NCBI GenBank assembly: GCA_026826555.1 | Contig: JAKSZT010020895.1 | Span: 2,962,766 to 3,026,765, forward strand | Length of the DNA: 64,000 nucleotides | Origin: Tolypeutes matacus | Taxonomy: Eukaryota > Chordata > Mammalia > Cingulata > Chlamyphoridae | Reading direction: 5' to 3' | Shown here: positions 1 through 11,152 of the stretch, in pieces | How positions within the stretch are numbered: the first letter of the stretch is position 1 | Layout of the letters: each line of letters opens with the position of its first letter | Program-made: the position numbers and the translations under genes | Notes under the pieces: model-generated | What the model saw: the letters and a program-made list of their open reading frames with translations, nothing else | Told to the model about the DNA's origin: nothing | Databases searched by the model: none

Positions 1-973
1 AAAAGCTATTTGACAATGGAGAGGCATCTCCAGTATTATCTATAATACTGGATTATAGATAATTATAGAAGGATGCATCAGAGAAGTTGAATTCTGAGAT
101 GGATTGTGGAGGGTGGCAAGAGTGGAGACAAGATATACTAGGCAGAGAAAACTCCTTAAGCAGAAGCAAAATGAAAGAACAAACATGATTTGGTGATGAG
201 CATTCTCTTATCAAATTCATGTCTGATAAAAATGTAAACATGTACTAAATGAAAGAAATGTCTTCTGCCTTCCTCGTTCACCTTGTTAACTTACTTATTT
301 TAGCACATTCAGATAATTGTGAAGGAATATTTAATAATTATTTTTCTAATTTACATATTTCTCAATGGTGACAGTGATAGGAATACATAAATATATAACT
401 TCAAATAAGTATGTCATTATATCAAACAATTATTTTGTCCAACTCTAACCCTCTTCTATACCAATTATTCCCCCAACACATAATGTAAAGGAAAATAACA
501 AATTAATATTATGAAATCATTAGAACATAGGAGAAAAACTGAAATTATAGTAGTTTTGTTAGATATTATGAATATCATTTAAATAAGAAACAATAAAATA
601 TTTTCAATTCTAATTCATCATTGAATTGTATTTCCCATCTTTTATTTTATCCACAAACCTAAATGCAAAGTGTATTATAAGAGAAGACGAAACTTAAAAT
701 GGTAAGTATAAGAAAGAGTACCAAATTTGATTATAGATATATGTAAAGGAAAAAAGATATCTTTACATTGAAAATTTACTATTATTTTTTATTCAGAGTC
801 ATAAAACTACCAAACACATTTAATATCCTAAAAAGATTTCTGTAATAAGATATATATATACCAATTTATTCATTTAAAAACATCTCCTACCGGACCTGCT
901 GCCACATCACCAGTGTCAAACATGTCACTCCACAGACCCTCCAAAAGATATCATGAGAACACCACACACCACC
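1..973. other. AT-rich intergenic DNA, nothing recognised
   Basis: I see no gene, RNA or clear repeat here. The stretch is very AT-rich with short poly-A and poly-T runs, and the small open frames look like chance. It ends at the target-site duplication of the LTR that follows. Confidence 0.6.
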
Positions 974-1544
974 TGTTTTAGTTTTCAAAACCCTGCCTAA
1001 ACAAAGTACCAGAAATGTGTTGACATTTACAAAGGGAATTTATTTAGGGTAAAAGCTTGCAGTACCAAGGCCATGTAAAATCCAAATTGAGGCATGGTAA
1101 GAAGTGCTATCTCACCAAAGTCAGCTACTGTTGATCCTCTTGTCCAGACAAATGGTAAAGCAAGATGGCTGCCAATATTTGCAGACATCTCAAACTTCCC
1201 CTCTGGGCTCACTATCTCTCAGATAACTTCATGCTTGAGCGATTCTCTAATCCTCTCTCACATAGCAGGATCAAATATGGTGGCTTCTTTATTGTGTGTC
1301 TGTGCCTTTCTCTCTCTGTGTCTCTGTTTTTATCAGGCTCAGGCAGAGGGCAGAGACCCAAGCTGGCTCAAGTCTCACTAAGGTATTGCAATCAAAAGCC
1401 CAATATTGATTTTATCAAGTAATCTGATCAAAGGTCCCCCAACTGAATTTTATCCAATTAAATCATATCAAATCCACAAGAATAGATAAGTTTAAAAACA
1501 AAATATTTTTTCTTGGGGCTCCAAAATAATTTCAAACTGCTACA
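974..1544 (-). mobile_element. Solo LTR, MaLR-like, with 5-bp target duplication
   Basis: Read on the minus strand, the element starts with TGTAGCAGTTT and ends in CA. It is bounded by a perfect 5-bp direct repeat CCACC (969-973 and 1545-1549), as expected for LTR integration. It shares its layout and several blocks with the LTRs at 5320-6100 and 28470-28992. These include the stretch resembling TACCAGAAATGTGTTGAC and the block resembling AAAGGGAATTTATTTAGGG, which sits where the LTR polyadenylation region lies. No internal viral genes accompany it. The MaLR assignment is from general resemblance to MST/MLT LTRs. Confidence 0.75.
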
Positions 1545-1549
1545 CCACC

Positions 1550-3811
1550 CAATAAGGTGAATGGACAGAAATTTTTTTTGAGAAATTTGAAATCCCAGAT
1601 ACCTAGATACGGATTCAGAAGCAGGAAGAGGTAAAGTAGCTTAAGTGTGTATATAAATTAGTGAATATAACTTGTCATGAACAAAATCATATTCAAGAGA
1701 AATGTGTCATTATCAATGCTCCAGAAGCTCTCAAACTATTTATATCTTATTTGACCATCACAAATACTGTTGTTAACTTTGATCATTTGGTTATGAAGTG
1801 GCCAGCCAAATTTCAACATTGCAAATTTACTATTTTTTTCCATTTGAAATGATTGCTATCTTGTGTGGAGACTCTTGCAGACTATATAAAATCCTACCAC
1901 TCCTCAAACATTAATTGACTAATAACAGCATTCACTGATTATTCTTACAAGATTCAATTAATATTATTATTATGATTGTCTAATTGTAAATTCCAAAATT
2001 CATTCCTTTTTCTTATATTTGTTAGTTGGCTTTCAACCATGAAGATGAGTATGTTTATATATAAGTATGTAAGTTTTGGCTCATTGATTCCTATCTTCTC
2101 CAATGGTTTACAATTTTTAACTGTCACTCTTTGTTTAGCTAAATTTATCTCAGATTTGAGACAGTCTGAGTCCAGTGAGCAAACATTCTAAGTGATTGCT
2201 GTCCATTTTATTATGTCCTAAGCATCCTTGTAGCACTTCCTTATTTTCTAGTTCAGCGAGATTTCCAAGGCTTAACTTGTATTATCCTTGCATTAATATC
2301 CTTGTATTATCCTAAAATAAATCATTTCTCTAAGGATCTCTGGTTCCTAAAAATGAAGAATGGAATTTGAAAACCAAAACTGAGAGGGTTCATTGCTACT
2401 GGAGTGTCTGTTCTTCTGGGTGCTTTCAGTTAATTATAGTTTACAAATGATGATGTGGATACAGGGAAACGTATCTTCACACCAATCCCTATTTATGTCT
2501 TTGTCCATACTTCTATATCAGAAACATTCTTCACCCTGATAGCTCCATTCAAATCCATGCAAGATCTACTCAATCTCTTTGCTTTTGTCTTTGTAAGTTT
2601 TATCACTGACAGTGAGAAAACTGGCTTCCATTCTTATTTTATATTTACCTATTTACTAATCATAGGGAAAAATATATAGAATAGAGTTTCAAATTGCTGC
2701 TCATAGCTTTGTTTAAGTGAAGGCTAGTGATTAGAGTTAAATGTTTTAGAACTTTTTTCATCTTGAGCTTAAAGTCATTTGGTCCAAACCACGTTAAAAA
2801 GTTGTTTGGGTTCGTTCTTTTTGTTTTCCTTCTTTACTTCGAGCATATTACTCTTTTGAAATATTGTTTGGTTCATGTTTATCCTTGCATTAAACATTGG
2901 GGATTTTTCTCCCAACATATTGATTATATTAATTTTATTTTTTGAGTATATGAAGCATTAGCGTCTTTCTAAATTTAGGAAAAGATGTACACAGAGTTGT
3001 ATGCACAGGTATACTCCCTACTCCATCTTCAGTATGCTGAATCCATTCCAATTTCTGCCCCCAAATTAGTGCCTGGATTTTCCTTCATTCATTCTTTGCA
3101 GGAATGAATACATACACTTTTACTTTCTCTCTCTGTCTCTCTTTCAGACATTAAAAATATTGTTAATTTCACTAGGTTTTCTTTTTGTCTTATACAACCC
3201 ACAACTGAAGCTGAGCAACCAGGACAGATAAATGGACAAACAGGAAAAACAAACAAACAAACAAAAAAACCTCGAGTCTTGCTCTCTCTAGCCAAGGAAC
3301 AACAAAAAGGCCAGTTTAACAAGTAAATTAACTTTTATACATAATCTCTCTAATTTACCATGGGAAAGGTTGAGTGGGGCCCTAAACTTTCAAATGTCAC
3401 CAGTTGTAATAAGATACCCACTGCCCACATGAACCTGGTTTCAGATACAGCCAAGTAAGGAGCTGAGATTTTTATTCTCACCAGGAAATAACAAATCCTT
3501 CCACCTGAAGTGTGAGTTGGGACCATGTGTAGAGGCAGGACTTCTGATAACACTCAGCAATAATGAGCTATACCTCTCCCATAGATGTGGTGGGGTCAGA
3601 GGGGGCCAAGTAGAGACTTTCACAACCACTGGTAGTGAGGAGGCCACCACCCACCATGATGTCAGTGGAGGTCACATGGAGAGCAGTGACAATCTGTCAC
3701 ACAGAGCAGTATAAATGAAATTCTGGGGCACCCAATTTTACCACCTCCTTCCAGGAATAATGGGGAGCCCACTCCATCTTGGGAGATGAAGAGAAGAACC
3801 TGGGATACCCA
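1550..3811. other. Intergenic DNA, no gene recognised
   Basis: Positions 1550-3340 are AT-rich with nothing I can name. Positions about 3350-3811 are noticeably less AT-rich and read like part of an old repeat (LTR interior or L1 5' region), but I could not classify them. The open frames there on both strands are short, overlap each other and show no known domain. Confidence 0.5.
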
Positions 3812-3854
3812 TGGGCTTTCATAATGTTTGTGGCAGAACTTCACGGTAAATTCT

Positions 3855-4560
3855 TAATGTGACAATGAGATGTAACTACATGGCTAAAACAGTGACAACA
3901 CTGAATGCTTGCAAGGACATAGAGAAACTGCATCACTTATGAAATGGTACGGCCACCCTGGAAGACAGTAAGCTAGGCTTTTCCCTAGGGAAATATAAAT
4001 TTATGTTCATGCAAACACTTGTACATAACTGCTGATAATATTGTAATCATCATAGTAAAAAATGGAATCAATCCAAGTGTCTATCAATGTGTCAATGGTA
4101 AACTAATTGTAGTGCATCCATATGATAGAATATTAATAATCAATAGAGAAACAAACTGCTTAAACACACAAAAAAAACTGGATAAATCTCCACAAAATTG
4201 TGGTAAGTGAAAACAAGACAGTCCCAAAAGATTACATACTGTATAAAAGCATTTATGTAATATTCTTGAAATGACAAAATTATAGTTAAGAACAAATTCA
4301 TGGTTTCCAAGGATTAAGTATGGACTGGGACAGGAGTGTGATGGTGTGGTTTTCAAAGAGCAACATCAAGGATCCTGATATACAAGTTCTGTGCCTTGGC
4401 TCTATTCTGATTATGTTATTATACTACAGCATTATAATATTTTATCATTGAAAAATTTAGTTAAGGTGTATAAGGTCTCTCCATATTACTTTTGACAATT
4501 GCTTGTGAATCTATAATTTAAATTAAATTACGAAGTTTAATTTAAACAAAAACTACTCAT
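3855..4560 (+). mobile_element. Old L1 3' end fragment
   Basis: The text follows the usual end of L1 ORF2 and the start of its 3' UTR on the plus strand. The recognisable order is the primate-style block on low-copy temperature and control (AATGGTACGGCCACC), then the 'observed in a few copies' block with ATCCAAGTGTCTATCAATG, then the AAACTGGATAAA block. It is heavily decayed and 5' truncated. The exact subfamily (L1M) is a guess. Confidence 0.6.
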
Positions 4561-4589
4561 AGGAGCCTATATTTGGCAGAACAAAAAAT

Positions 4590-5312
4590 AAACGTTATGA
4601 AAGGAAGTAGCATACTATAAATACACTGTTTCATTTGGCTTCTTCATTTAACATTATACCCTGTTAAACAGTCCATATCAATTTTGCATATGTTCCAAAT
4701 GTGTTTTCAGCTACATAGTTGTTGTTTGTGAGGATGTACCATAGTTTATTGAATCACTGACCTATATATGGGCTAATAGATGGATTACAATATTGGCAGT
4801 TATAAAGAATATAGCAATGAATAACGTCACTTATATGAATTTTCATAAAGTTTGTGGCAGACCTTTATGGTAAATTCTTAAAATTGTAATTGTTGAATAA
4901 AAAACAAATCCTAAATATTCTTTTTGTAAGCCATTGCTAAATTGTCTTTACATGAATTCAACCAATTTGCAATTCTATCAGCAAAGTAAGAGAGTTTCTG
5001 GTTCCTATAGCCTCACTAACAGAATGGGTTGTCATACATTTTAAATTCTGTCAATCTGGTAGATGAGAAACGGTAAGTAGGACTCCAATTTCCATTTCTC
5101 TAATTATGTGTGGGGTTGAATATCTTTTCACAAAATGAGTGGTTTTTATATATATATATGTACATATATGTGTATATATAATTTTTTGTTTTATATATTT
5201 TCAATAATGAATTGTGTATACATGTGTTATTTTTAACATGTTTTTGTCTATTTTACTCACTTTTTAAAGAGTTATTTATATATCAGTTTTACTGAACTTT
5301 CATCTCTGATAT
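4590..5312 (-). mobile_element. Old LINE fragment, reverse orientation
   Basis: Minus-strand LINE 3' material resembling old L1M, with typical blocks such as GTTGTTGTTTGTGAGGATGTACCATAGT on the plus strand marking the end of ORF2. It is decayed, and a TATATA-rich patch (5150-5180) lies inside. The span at 4834-4884 closely resembles 3812-3860, so a second small piece of the same LINE probably lies there. Confidence 0.5.
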
Positions 5313-5319
5313 GTATAGT

Positions 5320-6100
5320 TGTACTAGTCAGTCAAGGGGAAACTGATGCAAAGTACCAGAAAACTGTTGACTTTTATAAAGGGTATTTATTTGGAGTAGA
5401 AGTCCCTAAAAAGTCCAACTCAAGGTACCATAAGAGGTACTTCCTCACCCAAAGTCTGTTGCCACGTGTTGAAGCAAGATGGTAGGCAATATCTTTAAAG
5501 GTTCAGCCTTCCTCTTCCTCTTAAGACTCCATGGTTGCAGCTTCTACTGATATCAGCTGTTGGCTGGCATAAGGCTCATCTCTCTCCCTTGAGCTTGTTT
5601 CTTTCTGGGCTCAGCTGCCCTGTACTGTTCTCAGGACATCTGCTGTGTCTAAAGAGCTGTCTCGGGAAGCGGCTGTGGCTCAATCAGTAGGGCTCCCGTT
5701 TACCATATGGGAGCTGAGGCAAGCCCATCCGCGCAGCGTGGTTAGCTGACCCAGCGAGCACAAGCAGCAATGGGGGGATAAATGAATAAATAAATAAAAT
5801 CTTTAAAAAATAAAAATAAATAAAAAAATAAAGAGCTGTCTCTCTTCCTCTGTCTTCTTCAATCTATGTGTCTACTTCCATTTGAGAATCTGTTTTATCA
5901 AGCCACCAAGAGGAAGGCAGGACTCAACACTGAGTCCCACTCTAATGATGTGACTGAACCAAAACTCAAATCTTAATGTAATTTAATCAGATATCTCAGT
6001 TGAATCTAATGCGATCAAGGGGTTATCACACCCAGAGGAATAGACCAGTTTATAAACAAAATATCTTTTTGGAATTCATAAATAATATCAAACTGCCACA
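5320..6100 (-). mobile_element. Solo LTR, MaLR-like, interrupted by a SINE
   Basis: Read on the minus strand it begins TGTGGCAGTTT and ends CTAGTACA, the TG...CA ends of an LTR. Flanks are ATAGT (5315-5319) and GTAGT (6101-6105), a 5-bp target duplication with one mismatch. A DAS-type SINE is inserted at 5664-5829 with its own duplication. Without the SINE the LTR is about 600 bp. It is the same family as 974-1544 and 28470-28992. Confidence 0.75.
5664..5829 (+). mobile_element. DAS-type SINE (tRNA-derived), B box deleted
   Basis: It starts GGGAAGCGGCTGTGGCTCAA, carries the pol III A-box region TGGCTCAATCAGTAGGG and ends in an A/T-rich tail of TAAA-type repeats. It is flanked by a perfect 13-bp target duplication AAAGAGCTGTCTC (5651-5663 and 5830-5842). 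Compared with the copy at 59938-60128 it lacks about 32 bp containing the B box and neighbouring bases. The clean duplication shows that it was copied as a unit, so the deletion may either predate or follow insertion. Confidence 0.9.
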
Positions 6101-7144
6101 GTAGTGACTGTTTCCCCTTAATATGAAAGTAGGCTTTTATTATTTTTATGAGGCCACATGTCTCTTGTAAATACCATGAAAATACATTGTTTTTATTTTT
6201 ATATTGTCATATGTGTCAATTTTCTTTTACTCTCTTTGAATTTTCAATAATCATTACATAGCTTTTCCTTACATTTAAGTAAAAAAGTAATTTACCCACA
6301 TTTCCTTTTAGTATTCGCAAGTTTCATTTTTTTAAAATTTAAATCACTATTATATTTGCGGTTCAATTTTTATGCATGGTATATGGTACGAATCTTATGT
6401 TAAACATGTTTCAATAATAAAAGGAAAATCATTTACCTGTGAACAGATAGGGAATGCCAGCAGAGAAAGAGACAGTGTAAATATAGAATAGAAACAGAGT
6501 CTAGAACAAAAAGGAAATAACAATGAAAATCCATTAAGGTACATTGAGGAAAGCAGAAGAAAGAATACATTTTTCAAGACAGAAAAACAGAAAATTTCAA
6601 TCTAATGAACAGAAAAAAAGAAACAATGAAGAAAAATGAGGAGGGCCTCAAGGAACTTTGGGAGAGTATAAACATTATACCATAACTGTTACTGGGATGC
6701 AGGAAGTAAAAAAGAGTATATTGGGGTTGCAAATATTTAAGAAGTAATTGATGGCAAGTTTCCCAAATTACAAAATATCCTATCATCCAAGAAGCTCAGT
6801 GAAATTCTTTATACACAAATACAGACACACACACACACACACACACACCCCACATGCAGCTAAGCACATCATAGACAAAACTACTGAAAACCAATAGAGA
6901 AAGAATTATCCTGAAAGTAGTCTGAGAAAGATGCACATTACCTACAGAGCAAAAGGATAGTAATTATCATTGACTTTTCATCAGAAACAATTGGGAAAAG
7001 TTTTATAAGTGATAAAAAGAAAAAAAAAAAGGCAACCTGTAATTCTATTATATTTTGAAAAAGTCATTGATAAATGAGATTGAAATTAGGAAACTTTCAT
7101 AAAAATGATATACTCACACAACAGGAAATGGTCAAATGGCATTA
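6101..7144. other. Intergenic AT-rich DNA
   Basis: No gene recognised. The stretch contains the CA microsatellite at 6822-6848 and a short A run near 7020. Reading frames on the minus strand are short and hydrophobic, as expected for AT-rich DNA. Confidence 0.55.
6822..6848. repeat. (CA)n microsatellite
   Basis: About 13 uninterrupted CA dinucleotides, ending in a short C run. Confidence 0.95.
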
Positions 7145-8600
7145 CACTGTTTTAAATTTATTATCTTTACAAGTAGGAAGCATACAGCATATAGTATTAT
7201 AGTTTACACTGTGTCACAAGCAATTATGTAAGTTATGACAAAAAATATAATGGCCTTTATCCATCATTGCAACATCTTGCAGGACAATTCCAGTGTCCCC
7301 AAAATGCCTCCATATTACACCTATTTTTTCCTCTCCCTCCCCTCAGAACTTTTGGTGGCCAATGCTTCTACATAATTGATAAAAGTTCTTCCTTTGTGAA
7401 AAAAAGAATAAATCTAGAGTAGAATAATAGTAAGTCTACTTTAGTCCATTGTTCATTCCCTAATCTTGATGGTTTTGGGATGGTGATGCCCACTCTGCCT
7501 CTAAACGAAAGTGGGCTTAGTTCCCATGAGGAAGATGGATGGAATGCTCTTGCTTGCAGTTGCAGAAACTCTCTGTTCCTTAGGATGGATGATGTCCATC
7601 GTCATCACCTTGTTAGGTGTCCTGGTTGAGTTCAATAAACTGGTGTAGGTGTGGCAACTGTGCAAAGATTTAGGGCCCAACTGGCATATGAATGGAACAA
7701 TGATTTAAGTCTCTGAGCCACATACCTATTAAGTATAGTATTAACAAAAGGTTCAAATGGAAGGCGCAGAAGAGCCATGTGTAAGGAAACCACAAATAAG
7801 TCCAACTCTGTCACACTGAGGAGCATAAGTTCCAGAGGAAGGCCCACTGGCAGGATGCCAAACTCCTGAACATTCTGCCCTCCCTATAGTGTCTGGATGT
7901 CTTTATAGCCCTCAGAAGCCCTGCTCTTTTAGGCAATATTTACTAAGGCACCAATGAAATCCTGCTGAGTCTTGCATAAGCATAACCTCTGGAATGAGCT
8001 CCTGACTCACTTTGAAATCTCTTAGCCATAAGAACTCATATATATTTACACTTTCCCCCTTATTGTAAAGGTCTTTTTCTAGGTGATTGCAAATTGGCAC
8101 TTGGTAATAATCCCTTGGTGCCGGGAAGGCTCATCCCTGGGAGTCATATCCCACAATGGGGGGATGGTAGTGCATTTATATACTAAGTTTGTCTTAGAGG
8201 AAGGTCACATTTGGGCAACAAGGAGGCCCTGAGGAGGTAACTTCTAGGCAACATATAATACTAGGCAAATTTTCAATTTCAAAAGAAAAGGTTCATAAGT
8301 ACAACCATCACTATTAAGGGCTTGGTGCAATGATCCATCCTCTTTCACTAGGCACTGCCCCTCTACTCAGGTGATTCTTGCTGTCCCATTAGAGAATATA
8401 GCAGAATTCCCCAGGATAGAAATTTTTATTCTTTTGGTTATTGTGTGGATCTCCATCCACAATGACAGTGTCCCATGAACACTTGAACACATTCATATGA
8501 CTTAGAGGCATGCCCCAGAAAAACTGCCTCTTATGCATCCCTGCATCACCAATTCCCCACACCTATGTACCTCCCCTGATATAGTTATGACCCCTTTGTG
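7145..8600 (-). mobile_element. L1 3' UTR fragment, reverse orientation
   Basis: The sequence is collinear with 9300-10742 and 37665-39182. Shared landmarks on the plus strand include ACAATTCCAGTGTCCCC, the block with TAAGTCTACTTTAGTCCAT, the block AACTCTGTCACACTGAGGAG, and the GGCTCATCCCTGGGAGTCAT block. The copy that continues into ORF2 (11167 onward) shows that this is L1 3' UTR on the minus strand. It is 5' truncated. No ORF2 follows directly. Confidence 0.8.
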
Positions 8601-8827
8601 TTCCAAAGATGAAACCAAGAATATGAGCAAATAAAAATAATAAGAAAATGAAATAATAATGATAACTTTAAAAATAACATATAAAATACAAAGAAATTTT
8701 AAAAATAATGAAAATTAAAAATTTTAAATAAAAAAAAAACTTTCTTAGACAATACATCTTTCATTGCTGTAAGATCTGTTTTCTTATGTATTCAGAGAGA
8801 ATTTCTTCCATATGTTCCCCCAGTGTC
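8601..8827. other. A-rich spacer with possible small L1 ORF1 remnant
   Basis: An A/T-rich patch (8620-8750) is followed by about 60 bp (8765-8826) resembling the L1 ORF1 text near 16495-16520, including TATGTTCCCCCAGTGTCT. The two pieces may be the remains of one L1 that lost ORF2, but this is uncertain. Confidence 0.35.
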
Positions 8828-9207
8828 TCTTTTTTTTTTTTTTTTTTTATTTTTTTTTAAAAAAAATTTTTTTCTAAAGAAACCCCCATTTTCACTTTTT
8901 TTTTTTTTTTTTTCATTTTATCTTCAAAGAAGCTTTAGGTTACAGAAAAGTCATATAGAGAATATACGGGATTCCAAATACCCAATGCCTTCCCCCTTCT
9001 CCCCTCTTCTTTTTTAATAGCATTTTAAATATGGATGGTACATTTGTTATAATTGATGCACAAATATCGAAGCATTGCTTCTTACCATAGTCAATGGTTT
9101 ACATTATGATTTACATTTTGGACCATACACTTTTATAAATTTGATAAAATTTAACATGGTCTGTAATTATTATTGTGATATCATGCAGAACAATTCTTTT
9201 TTTTTTT

Positions 9208-9299
9208 CTTTCACACATTAAGCATCAGAACCTTTTATCAGCCTTCATCCTATCTCCTAGGTTTTAAATCTATGTGTTTTTTCTTTTTTCTATCTTTTC
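9208..9299 (-). other. Possible L1 3' transduced sequence
   Basis: These roughly 90 bp lie between the L1 3' end (which in other copies begins near the equivalent of 9300) and the outer poly-T at 9197-9207. They match no L1 copy in the window. On the minus strand the order is L1 end, A-tract, unique sequence, second A-tract. That is the layout left when L1 transcription reads through its own poly(A) site into flanking DNA. Confidence 0.4.
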
Positions 9300-10742
9300 A
9301 TTTTTTTAATTTCTTAAAAGGTAATTAGATTACATAAATATTACAGAGAATATATAGGGAAATCCCATATGCCCTTCTCCCCACACCTCCCACATTTTTC
9401 CTGAATTAACAGCATCTTTCATTAGTGTGGTACATTCATTGCAATTCATAAACACATTTTGGAGCATTGCCATTAAGCATGGATTATAGTTTACATTGAA
9501 GTTTACAATCTCTCCCAATCAATTCTGTAGGTTATGGCAAGATTTATAATGTCCTGTATTTTTCATTATAATGTCATTCAGGATGATTCCCAGGTCCTGA
9601 AACTGCCCCTGTATTACACCTGCTTTCCCTTATCACTACCCTGAGAACCTCCAGAGACCACTGTCTCCACATCAATGATATTTCTTCCATTGCTAGAAAT
9701 ACAATAAGTCTATAGTAGAATACTAGTAAGTCTACTTTAGTCCATAGTTCATTCCCCATTCCTGAGGATTCTGGGATAGTGATGCCCATTCCAATTTTAA
9801 TTTATGCGGGCTTCAATCCCATATGGCTGATAAATGGGACTCTCTTACTTGCAGTTGTAGACACTCTTGGTTCCTTTGTATGTTGGTTATCCATCATCTT
9901 CTCCTTGTAAGTTGTCCTGGGTCAGTCCAGTTAACTGGAGAGTAGGTGTTGCAACTCCATTGAGATTCAGAGCCCAGCTCGCACATGGACAGCTCAAAGA
10001 TTTAAGTACACCTACCGACTTTAGTACTAATTATAAGTTCAAATAGAAAGACAGCAGAGCCATGTGTAGGGAAACCATAACTGAGTCCAACTCTGTCACA
10101 CTGAGGAGCATAAATTCCAAAGTAGGGTCCAATGGCAAGGCACCAAACTCCTGAGCTATCTGCCCTCACTATAGTGTCTGGATGTTTCTAGAGCCTCCAG
10201 GAGCCCTGATATTTGGGGTAGTATCTAGTTTAGCTGTCAGTGAGCTCCTGCTGAGACATGCATAAGCGTTACCTTTGGAATGACTTCCCTACTCACTTTG
10301 AAGTCTCTTAGCCATATAACATGTAAGTTCATTTGTCTTCACCTTTTCTCCCTTTTGGTCAAGGTGTTTTTTTTTCCAGTTGCATTGCTTGTTGGTACTT
10401 GGTAGCAACCCCTCAGTGCCAGGAAGGCTCATCCCTGGGAGTCATGTCCGAAGGCTCATCCCTGGGAGTCATGTCCAACACTGGGGGAAGTTATTGCATT
10501 TATATGCTGAGTTTGGCTTAGAGAGAGGCCACATTTGAGCAAGAAGGAGGCTCCCAGTAAGTAACTCTTTGGTATCCTACAACACTAGGCTAAATTTCAA
10601 TTTCAAGAGCAAAGGCTTATAAGCATAGTCATTAATATCAAGAGCCCATTAATGGACCATCTTCATTCACTAGTCATTGCCCCTCTACTTGGGGGATTGT
10701 TGTTATTCCATTTGAGAATATGGCACAGCACCCCAGAATGGG
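9300..10742 (-). mobile_element. L1 3' UTR fragment within the composite insertion
   Basis: It is collinear with the 3' UTR copies at 7145-8600 and 37665-39182 and is truncated at its 5' side at the junction with the CSNK2B retrocopy. A 27-bp segment is tandemly duplicated at 10424-10450 and 10451-10477. Its coding-like frames are chance products. Confidence 0.8.
10424..10477. repeat. 27-bp tandem duplication in L1 3' UTR
   Basis: Two adjacent copies of a 27-base unit starting AAGGCTCATCCCTGGGAGTC differ only at the last base. The other L1 3' UTR copies in the window have a single unit, so the duplication is specific to this copy. Confidence 0.9.
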
Positions 10743-11152
10743 CCATGGTGAATCTCTACTGCCCCAAGTGCATGGATGTGTACATACCCAAGTCATCAAG
10801 GCACCACCATACAGATGGCGCCTACTTTGGCACTGGTTTCCTACTCATATTCTTCATGGTGCACCCCAAGTACAGGCACAAGTGGTTTGCCAATCAGTTC
10901 ATGCCCTGTCTCTATGGTTTCAAGATCTATCCGATGGCCTATCAGGTGCAGCTCCAAGCTGCCAGCAACTTTAAGAGTCTGGTCAATATGATTTGCTGAT
11001 TCCCTACCCTACATCTCCCCCAATCCTTGATGACCCTGTTCTTTCGTTGCCATCCTTTCAGGCACCCTTTATGGTTTTTAGTTGCTTTAATTAAAGGAGA
11101 CATTATTGTGGTGGGAATATGAAATTAAGTAGAAGAAAAGGCCAAAAAAAAA
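10743..11152 (+). pseudogene. CSNK2B: CSNK2B processed pseudogene, 5' truncated
   Basis: Casein kinase II beta is the regulatory subunit that dimerises through a zinc-binding region. The frame to 10999 shows the C-terminal third of that protein, about 85 residues. It begins at [14 protein letters not shown], which holds the second cysteine pair of the zinc site, continues through [16 protein letters not shown] and ends with [16 protein letters not shown] before a TGA at 10997-10999. About 140 bases of 3' UTR follow, with the recognisable GGTTTTTAGTT and GTGGTGGGAATATGAAAT blocks, then a poly-A run. There is no intron. Many substitutions have accumulated (for example VHPKYRHK and the C-terminal residues), though no stop or frameshift lies in the retained part. 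It has no start, the first cysteine pair is missing, and it sits in L1 sequence, so it is a dead retrocopy. Confidence 0.93.

Noticed and set aside
10652..10742. N-terminal 30 codons of the 115-codon frame ending in CSNK2B sequence
   Set aside because: This part is L1 3' UTR that happens to be in frame. The CSNK2B match begins only at about 10743.
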